36,537 nt of DNA from Rhizobiales bacterium UBA1912 (GCA_002337455.1 DDGC01000004.1:324468-361004); one strand, 5' to 3'. Positions 16,633 through 25,430 are shown, counted from the first letter of the stretch. The notes: generated by a model from the letters alone, not told the origin. Numbers and translations: made by a program.

Positions 16633-17246
16633 AATTGTCTCGTTTCGTTCACGGTCGACGTGACGCCCGTCAACGACGCTCCTCAGGCCCAAGATGATAC
16701 GATCACGGCCAGACTTGCCCGCTCGACATTGCCTTGGCTCGCGGTAAATGTCTCTCCACACCAGCTTAAAACAGCTGCGTTTGTAGATCATGTGGCAAGA
16801 ACCTTGGAGCACGCCAACGTCACGGCAAGTCGGTTGCATCTTGAACTGCCGCTGAAGGCTCTGCTCTAGGCTACCATTAAACAACCAGTCGAAGCCCTGA
16901 GCGACCTCGGCGTGACCCTTGTCCTTGATGCCGATGAGGGCCCGCATGAGGTCGCCGGACACCTCGACTGGACCACAGCACCGCTCACAAGGGCAAGAAA
17001 GCTCAAGCTGTCGGGCGAAGCGATCTGGCCGCCGGATCGGGTTTTGTCAATGAAGCCGCCCTATGGCGCCTTGCGCGAAGCGCTCGCACCCAAGGTGTCA
17101 TACTGGCTGCGAAAAATATCGAAACTGCCGCCCAGCACCAAGTGTTGGAGCGTATCGGGTTCGAACAGGTCCAGCGTCATTTTTATGCCCCGTCGACCAC
17201 GGCTCTAACCGTTGAAACGCTTGCGAAACACCGAAGGGCTGGGTGA
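16633..17246 (+). pseudogene. Decayed chimera of a cadherin-like repeat and an EAL domain
   Basis: The frame begins with VSFTVDVTPVNDAPQAQDD, the linker typical of cadherin-like/VCBS repeats in large RTX-type adhesins. It then passes within a few codons into LPWLAVNVSPHQLKTAAFVD, which is an EAL phosphodiesterase domain. A TAG at 16867-16869 interrupts the EAL part, which continues in the same frame (QPVEALSDLGVTLVLDADEG). Near 17022 it shifts frame to FVNEAALWRLARSARTQGVI, with AAKNIETAAQHQVLERIGFE beyond, and ends at 17244-17246. Catalytic motifs have decayed: DDFG reads DADEG, AEGVE reads AKNIE, and the acidic LTE end is lost. It cannot make a working c-di-GMP phosphodiesterase. Two gene remnants seem to have been joined by deletion. 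Confidence 0.8.
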
Positions 17247-17491
17247 ACCGTTGAGAACTGCCCGAATCCTTCGTGGCAACGGCTGGGTTCGTCCAAGCGC
17301 TCACGGTGGCCGCAGAACGGGTCACCTCGCCGACAGTCGCTAAACGTGCCTCTATGACCCGGGGCAGCATGAGAACGTCAGCGCGCATTGGCCCCGAGAG
17401 ATGCCTAGCTCCTTGCGCTCGCAAATCGGCGCGGGTGCAAATGATGATCGAGCTGCCTCATAAGCGTCTCAAAAAATGATAATCAGGAAAT

Positions 17492-17508
17492 TTCCGGCCT
17501 TGCCGGAA
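17492..17508. repeat. Short perfect hairpin upstream of the second UGD
   Basis: TTCCGGC and GCCGGAA pair perfectly around CTT. No T-tract follows on either strand. It may be a dispersed palindrome or a weak transcription barrier after the decayed region. Confidence 0.45.
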
Positions 17509-17633
17509 CGGCCGGTGGCGTGGCCGCTCTGCACTATTCTCAAAAATGTGCCAAACCGTGCGATGTTCACAGGACGTTATAAAGCGTGGGATATTGCTTT
17601 TTTCTAGCTGGAGCTTTTGCGGAGAACTGTAGC

Positions 17634-18800
17634 GTGAACATCGTCGTTGTCGGTCTGGGCTACGTGGGCACTGCGAACGCCATTGCGCTCGCCCAGGACC
17701 ATCATGTCGTCGGCCTCGATATTGACCCTGAGCGCGTAGAAGCCATCAATGCGGGAAGGTCCCCGGTAGAAGATGATTACGCCGATCGCTTTATGATCGA
17801 GCACCCGCTTGATCTCTGCGGCACTACCAATGCAGAGCCCGTTCTTCGGGCGGCCGATATCGTCGTGGTGGCTACGCCCACAGACTATGATCCAGGCACT
17901 AATCGGTTTGACACCGCCAGTGTGGAAGCCGTTGCAACTCGGGTTGTCGCGCTGAACCCAAATGCCCTGGTTGTTGTGCGCTCCACTGTTCCTGTGGGTT
18001 ATGTGCGTGAGTTGCGATCGAAACTGGCAACTGACCGTATCATTTTCGTGCCGGAGTTCTTGCGTGAAGGGCGCGCTCTTCGCGACACCCTTGAGCCTTC
18101 GCGCATCATCGTCGGTGACACGGGGGAGGCGGGTCGGCTGTTCGCAAATCTTTTAACTCAAGCTGCACGCAAGGCGGACATACCGATCCTCCTCACAGAG
18201 GCTACCGAAGCTGAAGCGATCAAGCTGTTTGCCAACACTTTTCTGGCGATGCGGGTTGCATACTTCAACGAGTTGGACAGCTATGCCATGTCCCACGGGC
18301 TTGATACCCGCCAGATCATCGAGGGCGTGGGTCTCGATCCGAGGATTGGCAGTCACTACAATAATCCAAGCTTTGGCTTTGGCGGATACTGCTTGCCCAA
18401 GGATACAAAACAACTTCTCGCCAACTATTCAGACGTGCCCCAGAATCTGATCGGAGCCATCGTTGACGCCAACCGAACGCGAAAGGATCTGATTGCCGAG
18501 GCCATCATTGCGCGCCAGCCGAAATGCGTCGGAATATATCGCCTCATCATGAAGCAAGGGTCCGACAATGTCAGGCAGTCGGCGGTCCAGGGCATTATGA
18601 AGCGCCTCAAAGCCAAAGGTATCAGGGTCATGGTATACGAGCCTGCGCTTTCGAGCCGAGACTTTTTTGGTTCCGAAGTCGTCGGCGATCTGGAGCAATT
18701 GAAGACCGAGTGCGATCTCATTGTGGCCAATCGCCTTTCTCCAGAAATCATGGATCTGCGCGAAAAAGTCTTTACGCGCGATCTTTTCGGTTCTGATTGA
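17634..18800 (+). CDS. ugd: UDP-glucose 6-dehydrogenase, short enterobacterial type
   Basis: This 388-residue enzyme has the same reaction as the enzyme at 8356 but follows the enterobacterial Ugd pattern almost throughout: ATPTDYDPGTNRFDTASVEA, FVPEFLREGRALRD, TEATEAEAIKLFANTFLAMR, the catalytic cysteine in GFGGYCLPKDTKQLLANY (Cys253), and the C-terminal VYTRDLFGSD-like ending FTRDLFGSD. It has the same length as E. coli Ugd. GGAGA at 17621-17625 sets the GTG start at 17634, and in-frame codons upstream do not fit the family. It stands alone, directly after decayed DNA. The presence of two divergent UGDs suggests that this one was acquired separately, perhaps with a capsule locus. Confidence 0.94.
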   Translation: MNIVVVGLGYVGTANAIALAQDHHVVGLDIDPERVEAINAGRSPVEDDYADRFMIEHPLDLCGTTNAEPVLRAADIVVVATPTDYDPGTNRFDTASVEAVATRVVALNPNALVVVRSTVPVGYVRELRSKLATDRIIFVPEFLREGRALRDTLEPSRIIVGDTGEAGRLFANLLTQAARKADIPILLTEATEAEAIKLFANTFLAMRVAYFNELDSYAMSHGLDTRQIIEGVGLDPRIGSHYNNPSFGFGGYCLPKDTKQLLANYSDVPQNLIGAIVDANRTRKDLIAEAIIARQPKCVGIYRLIMKQGSDNVRQSAVQGIMKRLKAKGIRVMVYEPALSSRDFFGSEVVGDLEQLKTECDLIVANRLSPEIMDLREKVFTRDLFGSD

Positions 18801-19477
18801 GCTGGTTCGAGCATCGAAGATCGGGAAGGTATGCCATCTTCGCAAAATCACAGCAGCACTTGCCGCCCAGGCCTCTCTTTGAAAAGGCTGACCCGTTGGG
18901 GTTAGGGGGCGCCGCAAACCGCGCCATTTCTCCAGAGCCAAGTCCCTGAACGCCATTTGCTTGAATGCAGTTGTTTGGGGAGCAGAGAAACTCGGGAACG
19001 TCATGGTTGGAGAATTAGGGGCTGATCTCAGGCTCTACTGTGCGAGAGGAAAAACGCGACGGTTTGGGTTATTGGTGTTGATCGCACGCTCATCAAGTTT
19101 GCGCGCTGAACGGCTCTAGGGAACGCACTGACTTATCCGATTCCAAAATCTGTTCCCATTTGTCCGATGTACCATGACATAGCTTCAGAGTTCCACGCTT
19201 CGCCAGGGCTGGGGCTTCAGCCCAAAGCCAGCTGCCCCGCCCGCCGGTTTGCGCCCCCTGCCGTTGTTTTCAACATACACAGCCAGTTTGAAGCCCTGCA
19301 CGCAGCATCGCTACGAAACACTCAAAGCTGCAATTTTAGAACGGGAAGTCGCCTTGGCCGGCAGCGTCAATCTGATGCTCGCAGGACACGGAACAGGATC
19401 AGCGGCGCGTTTTCAGGCCTATCGACTATGTGGTCGAGACTATGGGCGGCCAATGGGGTCGCCCGCCTCCGCTACTC
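18801..19477. other. 677-base gap without a supported gene
   Basis: Several open frames cross this stretch (19167-19595 and 19249-19548 on the plus strand). None has a ribosome-binding site or a recognisable motif, and they run antisense into the peptidase gene at 19478. The DNA may be further decayed material, but I cannot identify its source. Confidence 0.5.
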
Positions 19478-20056
19478 TCAAGAGATTGCATTCCAGCGCT
19501 TGGGGTCGTTGGACGACATGGCGAGGAGGGTGTGGCCGGTCTGGTTGAAGGGCTTGATCTGGCTGGTGAGGTTGTCGAGCACAAAGTCACCCTGATCGGT
19601 GCGCACGACGAGCACTGCGTGGCCCTCGCCGCGGGCGGTAAAGCCGATGGCCAGGCGCAGGGCGCCGGCGGGCACGCCGCGGGCGATCAGCTGGGCGCGC
19701 TTGTTCATTGCGTAATCCTTGCAGTCGCCTACCCGGGCGCCGATCGTCCAGACCTGAGTGGCACGCCTTTGGGGACGGATCGAAGTGTTGACCGAGCGGT
19801 TGACCGAATTGAGCACGCTCATGAGACCGGAGTCCATCTGCAGCTGGGTGGCGGGCGCCGAAGCGCAATGGGTTGGCGACGTCATGCAGAAGATCTGCAG
19901 GCCGAGCGGTGCCGCGGTTGTCGATGATGTGGTGATCCGCATGACCGATCCCGACGGGCCGGCGTGACTGGAGGGTTGGAGCGTCTGGGCGAGAGCGGGG
20001 GCCGCGGCGGCGGTGAGCGTCAAAACGGCGCCGAGAACGATGGACACGATACGCAT
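19478..20056 (-). CDS. Periplasmic transglutaminase-like cysteine peptidase (BTLCP family)
   Basis: This 192-residue protein has a clear signal peptide (about residues 1-23, ending ALA before QTLQPSS). The papain/transglutaminase-like triad of the BTLCP family follows: Cys112 in VGDCKDYAMNKR, His146 in GEGHAVLVV and Asp161 in FVLDNLT. The same superfamily includes LapG, which releases biofilm adhesins, but many alphaproteobacterial members have no known substrate. The frame opens further upstream to 20194. The ATG at 20056 gives the signal peptide and has GGAGAAG upstream. It faces away from the exopolysaccharide genes, with a 219-base divergent promoter region between. A surface or biofilm role is possible but not shown. 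Confidence 0.9.
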   Translation of the reverse strand: MRIVSIVLGAVLTLTAAAAPALAQTLQPSSHAGPSGSVMRITTSSTTAAPLGLQIFCMTSPTHCASAPATQLQMDSGLMSVLNSVNRSVNTSIRPQRRATQVWTIGARVGDCKDYAMNKRAQLIARGVPAGALRLAIGFTARGEGHAVLVVRTDQGDFVLDNLTSQIKPFNQTGHTLLAMSSNDPKRWNAIS

Positions 20057-20275
20057 AATCGGTGGCTTCTCCAGGTCAGGCGAGCGGCCGAAGACTCCAT
20101 CCAGGACCCCAGCGGACGCAAAATTCTCTGTTGACCCCATCCTGACGCCCGCCAATTTCAAACTTGTCGATTGTTTGAGTACAATTTGATGCAAATGCAG
20201 GAGGAGCGAGCTGTGCCCTTATCAGGCCTGGCTCCGTTTGTTCTTGGCGCTTGACCCGATGCCGTCGATCTGCAC

Positions 20276-20989
20276 ATGATTTCGAATTATGGGTTTTGCG
20301 CGTGTTCGATGGCGTCATATTTCAACGGCCTGACCCTGATCGTTTTTACCCTGATTCTTGGATTGTCGGGGGCGTATCTTGTTGCGCGTGAGATTGCGCC
20401 CTTTAATTTTTCATTTGTGCCGCGTTCGGAAATCTTTGAACGGCTCACAAATGGACCGGCGCCGGTTCCGCCGTCGACGTTCGGTACCAATGTCGCGCTT
20501 GAAATCTGCGATCAAACGATGACCCGGCTGTCGTTCTACCTGGCCCCGACCGCCCGCATGTCGGCGGTGGCCAATTCCTGTATCGAGACAGCGCGGACTT
20601 CGGTTTCCCAAATGCCCAGCCACAGCTATGGCTATTATATCGAGGCTCTTGCCCGTTTCGCGCTGGGGGAGGCCGACATGGCCGTTGCTGCCCTTGAACG
20701 CTCGCAGGCAGTGGGCCCCAACGAACAATGGCTTGCCGAGCGGCGCGTGGGCGTTGCCGAGACACATTATGCCGCGCTTGAGGCGTATGCCGGGACGGGC
20801 CATCTGGCCGATCTGGCGCTTCTTGCACAATCGCGGCGGGGCATCAGATCGATTGCCGCGCGATATGTTGCCAATCCGGACTTTCGCGAACGCGTCACCG
20901 CAGTTGTCGAAACGCTTCCCGACGAAATCCAGCAGCGGTTTGTTGCCGTTGTGCGTGCAGAAGCCCGCACCATGGGGGCAGGAGCCTAG
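20276..20989 (+). CDS. Membrane-anchored protein of unknown function in the polysaccharide operon
   Basis: I do not recognise this 237-residue protein. It has one strong membrane segment at about residues 18-37 (LTLIVFTLILGLSGAYLVAR) and a soluble, mostly helical remainder rich in alanine. The stretch ALARFALGEADMAVAALERS resembles a tetratricopeptide-type helix pair. The domain probably faces the periplasm. The stop is immediately followed by the ATG of the O-antigen ligase/polymerase gene, so the two should be cotranscribed and may work together. The start is uncertain: ATG 20276 and ATG 20309 are both possible, with no good ribosome-binding site for either. Confidence 0.75.
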   Translation: MISNYGFCACSMASYFNGLTLIVFTLILGLSGAYLVAREIAPFNFSFVPRSEIFERLTNGPAPVPPSTFGTNVALEICDQTMTRLSFYLAPTARMSAVANSCIETARTSVSQMPSHSYGYYIEALARFALGEADMAVAALERSQAVGPNEQWLAERRVGVAETHYAALEAYAGTGHLADLALLAQSRRGIRSIAARYVANPDFRERVTAVVETLPDEIQQRFVAVVRAEARTMGAGA

Positions 20990-22390
20990 ATGGCGATCGA
21001 CGTTTCCGGATTTGAGATCACGAGAGCCTCCTCGGGCGGGAATCGCCGCAGTCAGGGGCAGGCGCGGCTCAATCACATCCTTGCCATGGGCGTGATCGCT
21101 TTTCTTTTTCTGGCTCCCATCCCGCTGGGCGCCAACCGGCCGATCTTCTCGGCGATCAATGCGGCGCTGATCGGGGGCGGGGGCGTTGCTTATGGTGTCC
21201 TGATGCTCTGGCGGCGCGAGAACTTCCGGGTTGCCCTGTCCGATATTCCGGTCCTGACCGGGCTGTGGGCCCTGCTGTGCCTTTATGCGGTCGTCCAGTT
21301 CATCGTGCCGGTGAGCACGGTTTTTGTTGCCCCGGGCACGCAGGTGGTTTCATCCACGCTGTCGATTGCGCCCGGCTCGACATTGCACAGCCTGATCCAG
21401 TTTCTAACGCTGGCGGTCTTCTTCTTCCTCGTCCTGCAGGTCAGCGCCAACCGCGAGCGGGCACGGTTTATTGCAGCGGCGCTGTTCTGGGTGATCGTAG
21501 CGCACGCGATCTATGGGCTTCTGGCGCTGACGCAGTTCGGTGACACGCTGCTTTTCCTCGAGAAATGGGCGTATCTGGGGTCGGCGACGGGCACCTTCGT
21601 CAATCGCAATTCCTACGCGACCTTCATGGCGTTCGGGCTGGTTCTGGGCACCGCCCTTGCCGCGCAGACCGTTGAAAAGGCTGCCAACAGCCGGCAGATC
21701 CCGATTGCCAACATCATGTTCCTGCTCGTTGGTCTATCGTTTCTCATCATCGCTCTTTATTCGACACAATCGCGCATGGGGCTCGCCGCTGGGCTGGCCG
21801 GCAGCGTCGTGGTGGCCATAGGGTTCGTTATCAAGCTCGGCCGGCGCCAGCCGCGGCTTTCGGTGCTTATGGTCGTCCTGGGCGTGGGGTTGGCGATCGC
21901 CATGACCGTGCTTTTCGGCTCGGGCACGCTGGACCGGTTGGGCAGTGTCGAGCAAAGCTTTGATGTGCGCTTGGCGCTCTACAGCCAGGTGATCGAGATG
22001 ATTGCCTCACGGCCATTGCTTGGTTTTGGCGGGGGGAGTTTCGAGGCGGCGTTCCCCTTGTTTCACGCGCTGCCGGTCAGCCCGGACCTTGTGTGGAACA
22101 AGACCCATTCGACCTATCTGGCGCTGTGGGTGGAGTATGGCGTGATCTTTGGTTCCATACCGCTACTTGTCGTTCTGGGCATAGGGTTGCGCTGTATCCA
22201 ACTGGTTATCCGCCGCAAGTCCGATTGGGTGCTGCCACTGGCCTCGCTTGGCATCATTGTAACGGCCGCGCTGCATTCTCTGGTCGATTTTTCGCTGGAA
22301 ATGGAGGCGAACGCGCTGTTTTTTACAGCTTTGCTGGCGCTGGGACTGGCCGGCGTCACCCAATACGGGCGGCGGCAAAAACGCCAATGA
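20990..22390 (+). CDS. O-antigen ligase/polymerase family membrane protein (Wzy_C)
   Basis: This 466-residue inner-membrane protein has about ten or more hydrophobic segments and a large periplasmic loop. The Wzy_C signature is visible in ATGTFVNRNSYATFMAFGL and in the segment DVRLALYSQVIEMIASRPLLG with FGGGSFEAAF, then NKTHSTYLALWVEYGV. Proteins of this family polymerise repeat units (Wzy) or join them to lipid A core or proteins (WaaL type), and the family alone does not say which. It directly follows the membrane-anchored unknown and overlaps the phosphatase start (ATGA). A second, unrelated-looking polymerase lies at 29916, so the window may serve two polymers or split polymerase and ligase roles. 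Confidence 0.88.
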   Translation: MAIDVSGFEITRASSGGNRRSQGQARLNHILAMGVIAFLFLAPIPLGANRPIFSAINAALIGGGGVAYGVLMLWRRENFRVALSDIPVLTGLWALLCLYAVVQFIVPVSTVFVAPGTQVVSSTLSIAPGSTLHSLIQFLTLAVFFFLVLQVSANRERARFIAAALFWVIVAHAIYGLLALTQFGDTLLFLEKWAYLGSATGTFVNRNSYATFMAFGLVLGTALAAQTVEKAANSRQIPIANIMFLLVGLSFLIIALYSTQSRMGLAAGLAGSVVVAIGFVIKLGRRQPRLSVLMVVLGVGLAIAMTVLFGSGTLDRLGSVEQSFDVRLALYSQVIEMIASRPLLGFGGGSFEAAFPLFHALPVSPDLVWNKTHSTYLALWVEYGVIFGSIPLLVVLGIGLRCIQLVIRRKSDWVLPLASLGIIVTAALHSLVDFSLEMEANALFFTALLALGLAGVTQYGRRQKRQ

Positions 22391-23202
22391 GACAACTCTT
22401 CGCCCGCATTTTCGGTACTTCGGGCCCGGAAAGCTCCCGGCAGGGTGCGGCGCGGCTATCCAGCGCCAATTTTCCCCGGGCGCTGTATGTTATCGGTGAC
22501 GTCCATGGGCGCCTGGATCTGCTCGAAGCCATCGAGGAACAGATCGCGGGCCATGCGGGTGTTGTAAACGAGGATGTGTGGGTGGTCCTCGTCGGCGACG
22601 TGGTGGATCGCGGCCCGTCTTCCGCCCAGGTCATAGACCATCTCCTCAAGCCTTCGAAATGGGGCTTTCGCAGGTTCTGTCTGTCGGGCAATCACGAACA
22701 GGCCATGCTCGAAGCGTTTGAAAGCGCCGAGGCCCTTGAGTGGTGGTGCCGGTTCGGCGGCGTAGAAACCCTAGCGTCCTACGGCGTGAGCATTTCCCAG
22801 TTCGATCCCGGCGCGCGCAGCTGGGATACCAATCGCGCTGTGCTCGAAGCCTATATACCGCGCGAGCACATTCAATTTCTCTCGGACCTGCCGGTCATGA
22901 TCCGCGTTCCGGGCTATGTGCTGGTTCATGCGGGGCTACGGCCCGGAATAGCCCCCGAGGACCAGACCGATCAGGACCTGCGCTGGTTCCGTCATGAGAC
23001 AGACGCGGCCGGGGATAACGAGTTAGAGTCCGGCTATTGCGTGGTGCATGGTCACACAATTGTCGAACGTCCGCTGGTAACGCGCGGACGGATTGCTATC
23101 GACACGGGTGCCTATATGAGTGGCCGCCTGACGGCTGTGTGTCTAAGGTCTGGTCAAGAGCCGATAATCATTGAACAATCGGAACCGAGCCAGCACAATT
23201 AG
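22387..23202 (+). CDS. PPP-family metallophosphatase (serine/threonine-type) in the exopolysaccharide operon
   Basis: This 271-residue cytoplasmic protein has the full set of PPP phosphatase motifs: GDVHGR (37-42), GDVVDRG (70-76), GNHE (101-104), a metal histidine in LVHAGLRPG (His181) and HGHT (221-224). This family removes phosphate from proteins or from dinucleoside polyphosphates. The ATG at 22387 overlaps the stop of the ligase/polymerase gene, although the frame is open further upstream. The next gene, 38 bases away, is a Wzc-type tyrosine autokinase. No Wzb-type low-molecular-weight tyrosine phosphatase is present in the window, so this protein is a candidate for the opposing phosphatase. 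That is inference from position. Confidence 0.9.
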   Translation: MRQLFARIFGTSGPESSRQGAARLSSANFPRALYVIGDVHGRLDLLEAIEEQIAGHAGVVNEDVWVVLVGDVVDRGPSSAQVIDHLLKPSKWGFRRFCLSGNHEQAMLEAFESAEALEWWCRFGGVETLASYGVSISQFDPGARSWDTNRAVLEAYIPREHIQFLSDLPVMIRVPGYVLVHAGLRPGIAPEDQTDQDLRWFRHETDAAGDNELESGYCVVHGHTIVERPLVTRGRIAIDTGAYMSGRLTAVCLRSGQEPIIIEQSEPSQHN

Positions 23203-23240
23203 CTGCTGATTGCCCGCCTCTTCGCGAATCTGGGAAGATT

Positions 23241-25388
23241 ATGGAAGATCAAGAAATCGATGTCCGGGGTATTCTGAACCTGCTGCGACGGCGGGCCAGC
23301 TTGATCATGGCCACGCTCGTCGTCTGCCTTGGTATCGCCGGCATCGCACTTTTCGCCCTGACACCGATCTATTCGGCTTCCGCGCTCATTCTGGTCGATA
23401 CGTCGCGCAACGCACTCATCGATCCCGATGCGCAGGTCTCCAGTGCGTCGTCCGAAAATGCGCGGGTGGATTCGGAAGTGGAAATTCTGCGCTCCGACAC
23501 CGTTCTCCTTAATGTTATCGACAGGCAACGATTGCTGTCGGATGAGGAGTTTGGCGTAAGGCTGGGGTTGCGCGAACAGGTGCTGGCGTTCCTCCGCCTT
23601 GGCGATGCCGACCTGCCGCAAGGCGATGCGGCGGTGCAAAGCGTGCTCAACCGGGTCAAGTCCGCGGTATCGGTTCAACGGCGGGGGCTGACCTATCTGA
23701 TCTCCGTGCAGGCCCGCTCCGAACAACCTCAAAAGGCCGCGGAACTGGCCAATACAGTGGCCGAGGCGTACATCCAGGATCAGATGCAGTCCAAGATCGA
23801 GGGCGTTCTCGCCGCCCGCGAGGTTCTTGATGCCAGGCTGCAGCTTGCCCGCGAAAATATCGGGCGGTCCGAAGAGCAGTTCGATTCCTTCATCAACCAA
23901 AATATCGATCAGTTGGCGGCTGAGCCGGGAAGCTCGGTCGCGGACCTGCGCGACGACCTGCAGTCGATCACCGGTTCGCGCGAAGAGTTGCAGGCTTTGA
24001 GCCAGACGGTGAGCCAGGCGGCGGCGTCGCGTGACTGGTCCAGCCTTGTGGCGCAATTGGAGTCAGATGCGCTTGCCGAACTGGACGCACAGCGCCAGAC
24101 CCTGGCAGCCGATCTTTCCGGCGCCGGCTCGGGTTCTCCGGCGGCGATCAATCTGCGCCAGGAACTGGCGTCGGTCGAAGCGGCCATGGCCGAGCGCGCC
24201 GATCAGGCGTTGACCGACCTGCGCTCGCAGGTCGCCGAGCTTGACGACCGGGCCAGCGGCCTGCGCCAGCAGATGCGGTCCGATGTCCTGTCTTCGGATT
24301 TGCCAGTCGACGTGCTGACCCAGCTCTATGAGTTCCAGCAATCGGCCGACCTTGCCCGCACGCAATATCAGTCGCTTCTGGCGCGCTCAGCCGACCTGCA
24401 GGTTCAGTCCGAACTTCAGATTGCCGACAGCCGGATCGTTTCCCGCGCCCTGCCGCCGGCGAGTCCGGCCTTTCCCAACCCGCAACTCATCCTGCTGATG
24501 GCAGGGTTTGCAGGGCTCGGCCTCGGGATCGGGCTCGCCTTTGTCTATGAAAACTTCGTTGGCGGTTTTACCAGCGAGAGCCAGCTCAATCTGGTGACGC
24601 GCCTGCCGGTGATCGGAGACATTCCGCTCCAGCGGCTCAATGCCGACCAGCAATCGGCCGCCGAGACTTTGATATCGGCACCCCTGTCGCAGTTTTCCGA
24701 GTCTATCCGGAGGGCCAGGGCGGTTGTGGATCAGCATCTGCGCAGGGTCAGGGGGGCCGATGCGGGGCCCATGACGCTCAAGGGTCCGGATGGAAACGGC
24801 GTTGTCGTCATGGTGTCCTCGTCGGTGCCCGATGAAGGCAAGACGACAGTGGCGCTGTCTCTGGCACGGGCCTATGCGCAATCGGGCAAAAAGACGCTGA
24901 TCATCGATTGCGACCTTCGGCGACCGGCCATCCACAAGAATCTGGGCATTGAATCCGAATTCGGGCTGTTCGAATATCTGGCGGGGCGAACCGAGGGCGA
25001 ATCGCTTTCTTCGATCATTTTGCAGGACGAAGATACCGGCCTGAGCGTGGTTGTGGGATCCAAGCGCTCCGATATACCCACCGATCAGCTGATTACCAGC
25101 GAGGCGTTTGCGCGTCTGATCGCTGCCGCGGTCAAGAATTTCGAGGTGGTCATTCTCGATACGCCGCCGGTCCTTCCGGTCGTCGACGGGCTCTATCTAT
25201 CCCAGTATGCTGACGCTGTGGTTTTTGTCGTGCGGTGGTCCTCGACCGCCCAGGCCGAGGTACGCAATGCTCTGGGCCGTCTCGATCAAGCAAAAAATCC
25301 CGAAGCGCCGATGCTCGCCATACTCAACCAGCAGGTGCGGAGCCAGTCGCGCTATGGAAAAAATTACGATGGATATTATGAAGGCTAA
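23241..25388 (+). CDS. Polysaccharide co-polymerase with BY-type tyrosine autokinase (Wzc/ExoP family)
   Basis: This 715-residue inner-membrane protein controls chain length and export of exopolysaccharide. A Wzz-type N-terminal segment with a membrane helix (about 17-37) leads to a long periplasmic coiled-coil part, and a second helix lies near 415-438. The cytoplasmic kinase has Walker A SSVPDEGKTT (Lys534), Walker A' IIDCDLRRP (Asp556, Asp558) and Walker B VVILDTPPV (Asp640). A tyrosine cluster ends the protein (Tyr705, 709, 712, 713), the expected autophosphorylation tail. Unlike split CpsC/CpsD systems, both parts are in one chain. It follows the PPP phosphatase by 38 bases and precedes GDP-mannose genes. 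No outer-membrane Wza partner is seen in the window. Confidence 0.94.
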   Translation: MEDQEIDVRGILNLLRRRASLIMATLVVCLGIAGIALFALTPIYSASALILVDTSRNALIDPDAQVSSASSENARVDSEVEILRSDTVLLNVIDRQRLLSDEEFGVRLGLREQVLAFLRLGDADLPQGDAAVQSVLNRVKSAVSVQRRGLTYLISVQARSEQPQKAAELANTVAEAYIQDQMQSKIEGVLAAREVLDARLQLARENIGRSEEQFDSFINQNIDQLAAEPGSSVADLRDDLQSITGSREELQALSQTVSQAAASRDWSSLVAQLESDALAELDAQRQTLAADLSGAGSGSPAAINLRQELASVEAAMAERADQALTDLRSQVAELDDRASGLRQQMRSDVLSSDLPVDVLTQLYEFQQSADLARTQYQSLLARSADLQVQSELQIADSRIVSRALPPASPAFPNPQLILLMAGFAGLGLGIGLAFVYENFVGGFTSESQLNLVTRLPVIGDIPLQRLNADQQSAAETLISAPLSQFSESIRRARAVVDQHLRRVRGADAGPMTLKGPDGNGVVVMVSSSVPDEGKTTVALSLARAYAQSGKKTLIIDCDLRRPAIHKNLGIESEFGLFEYLAGRTEGESLSSIILQDEDTGLSVVVGSKRSDIPTDQLITSEAFARLIAAAVKNFEVVILDTPPVLPVVDGLYLSQYADAVVFVVRWSSTAQAEVRNALGRLDQAKNPEAPMLAILNQQVRSQSRYGKNYDGYYEG

Positions 25389-25430
25389 ACAGCCCTGAGC
25401 TGGCGGCAAACGTAAGACCGGGGGGCAACG

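Larger units (their letters stand above)
16521..17633. other. Long gap with decayed coding sequence
   Basis: The only recognisable content is the broken frame at 16633-17246 and a hairpin at 17492-17508. The piece from 17247 to 17491 holds a short frame ending QMMIELPHKRLKK that I cannot assign. A TATAAA at 17578-17583 could belong to a promoter for the dehydrogenase gene at 17634, but I see no matching -35 element. Confidence 0.5.

Noticed and set aside
19167..19595. 142-codon frame beginning MYHDIASE, which recalls polysaccharide deacetylases
   Set aside because: Only the first few residues are similar. The rest has no deacetylase motif and runs antisense into the peptidase gene.
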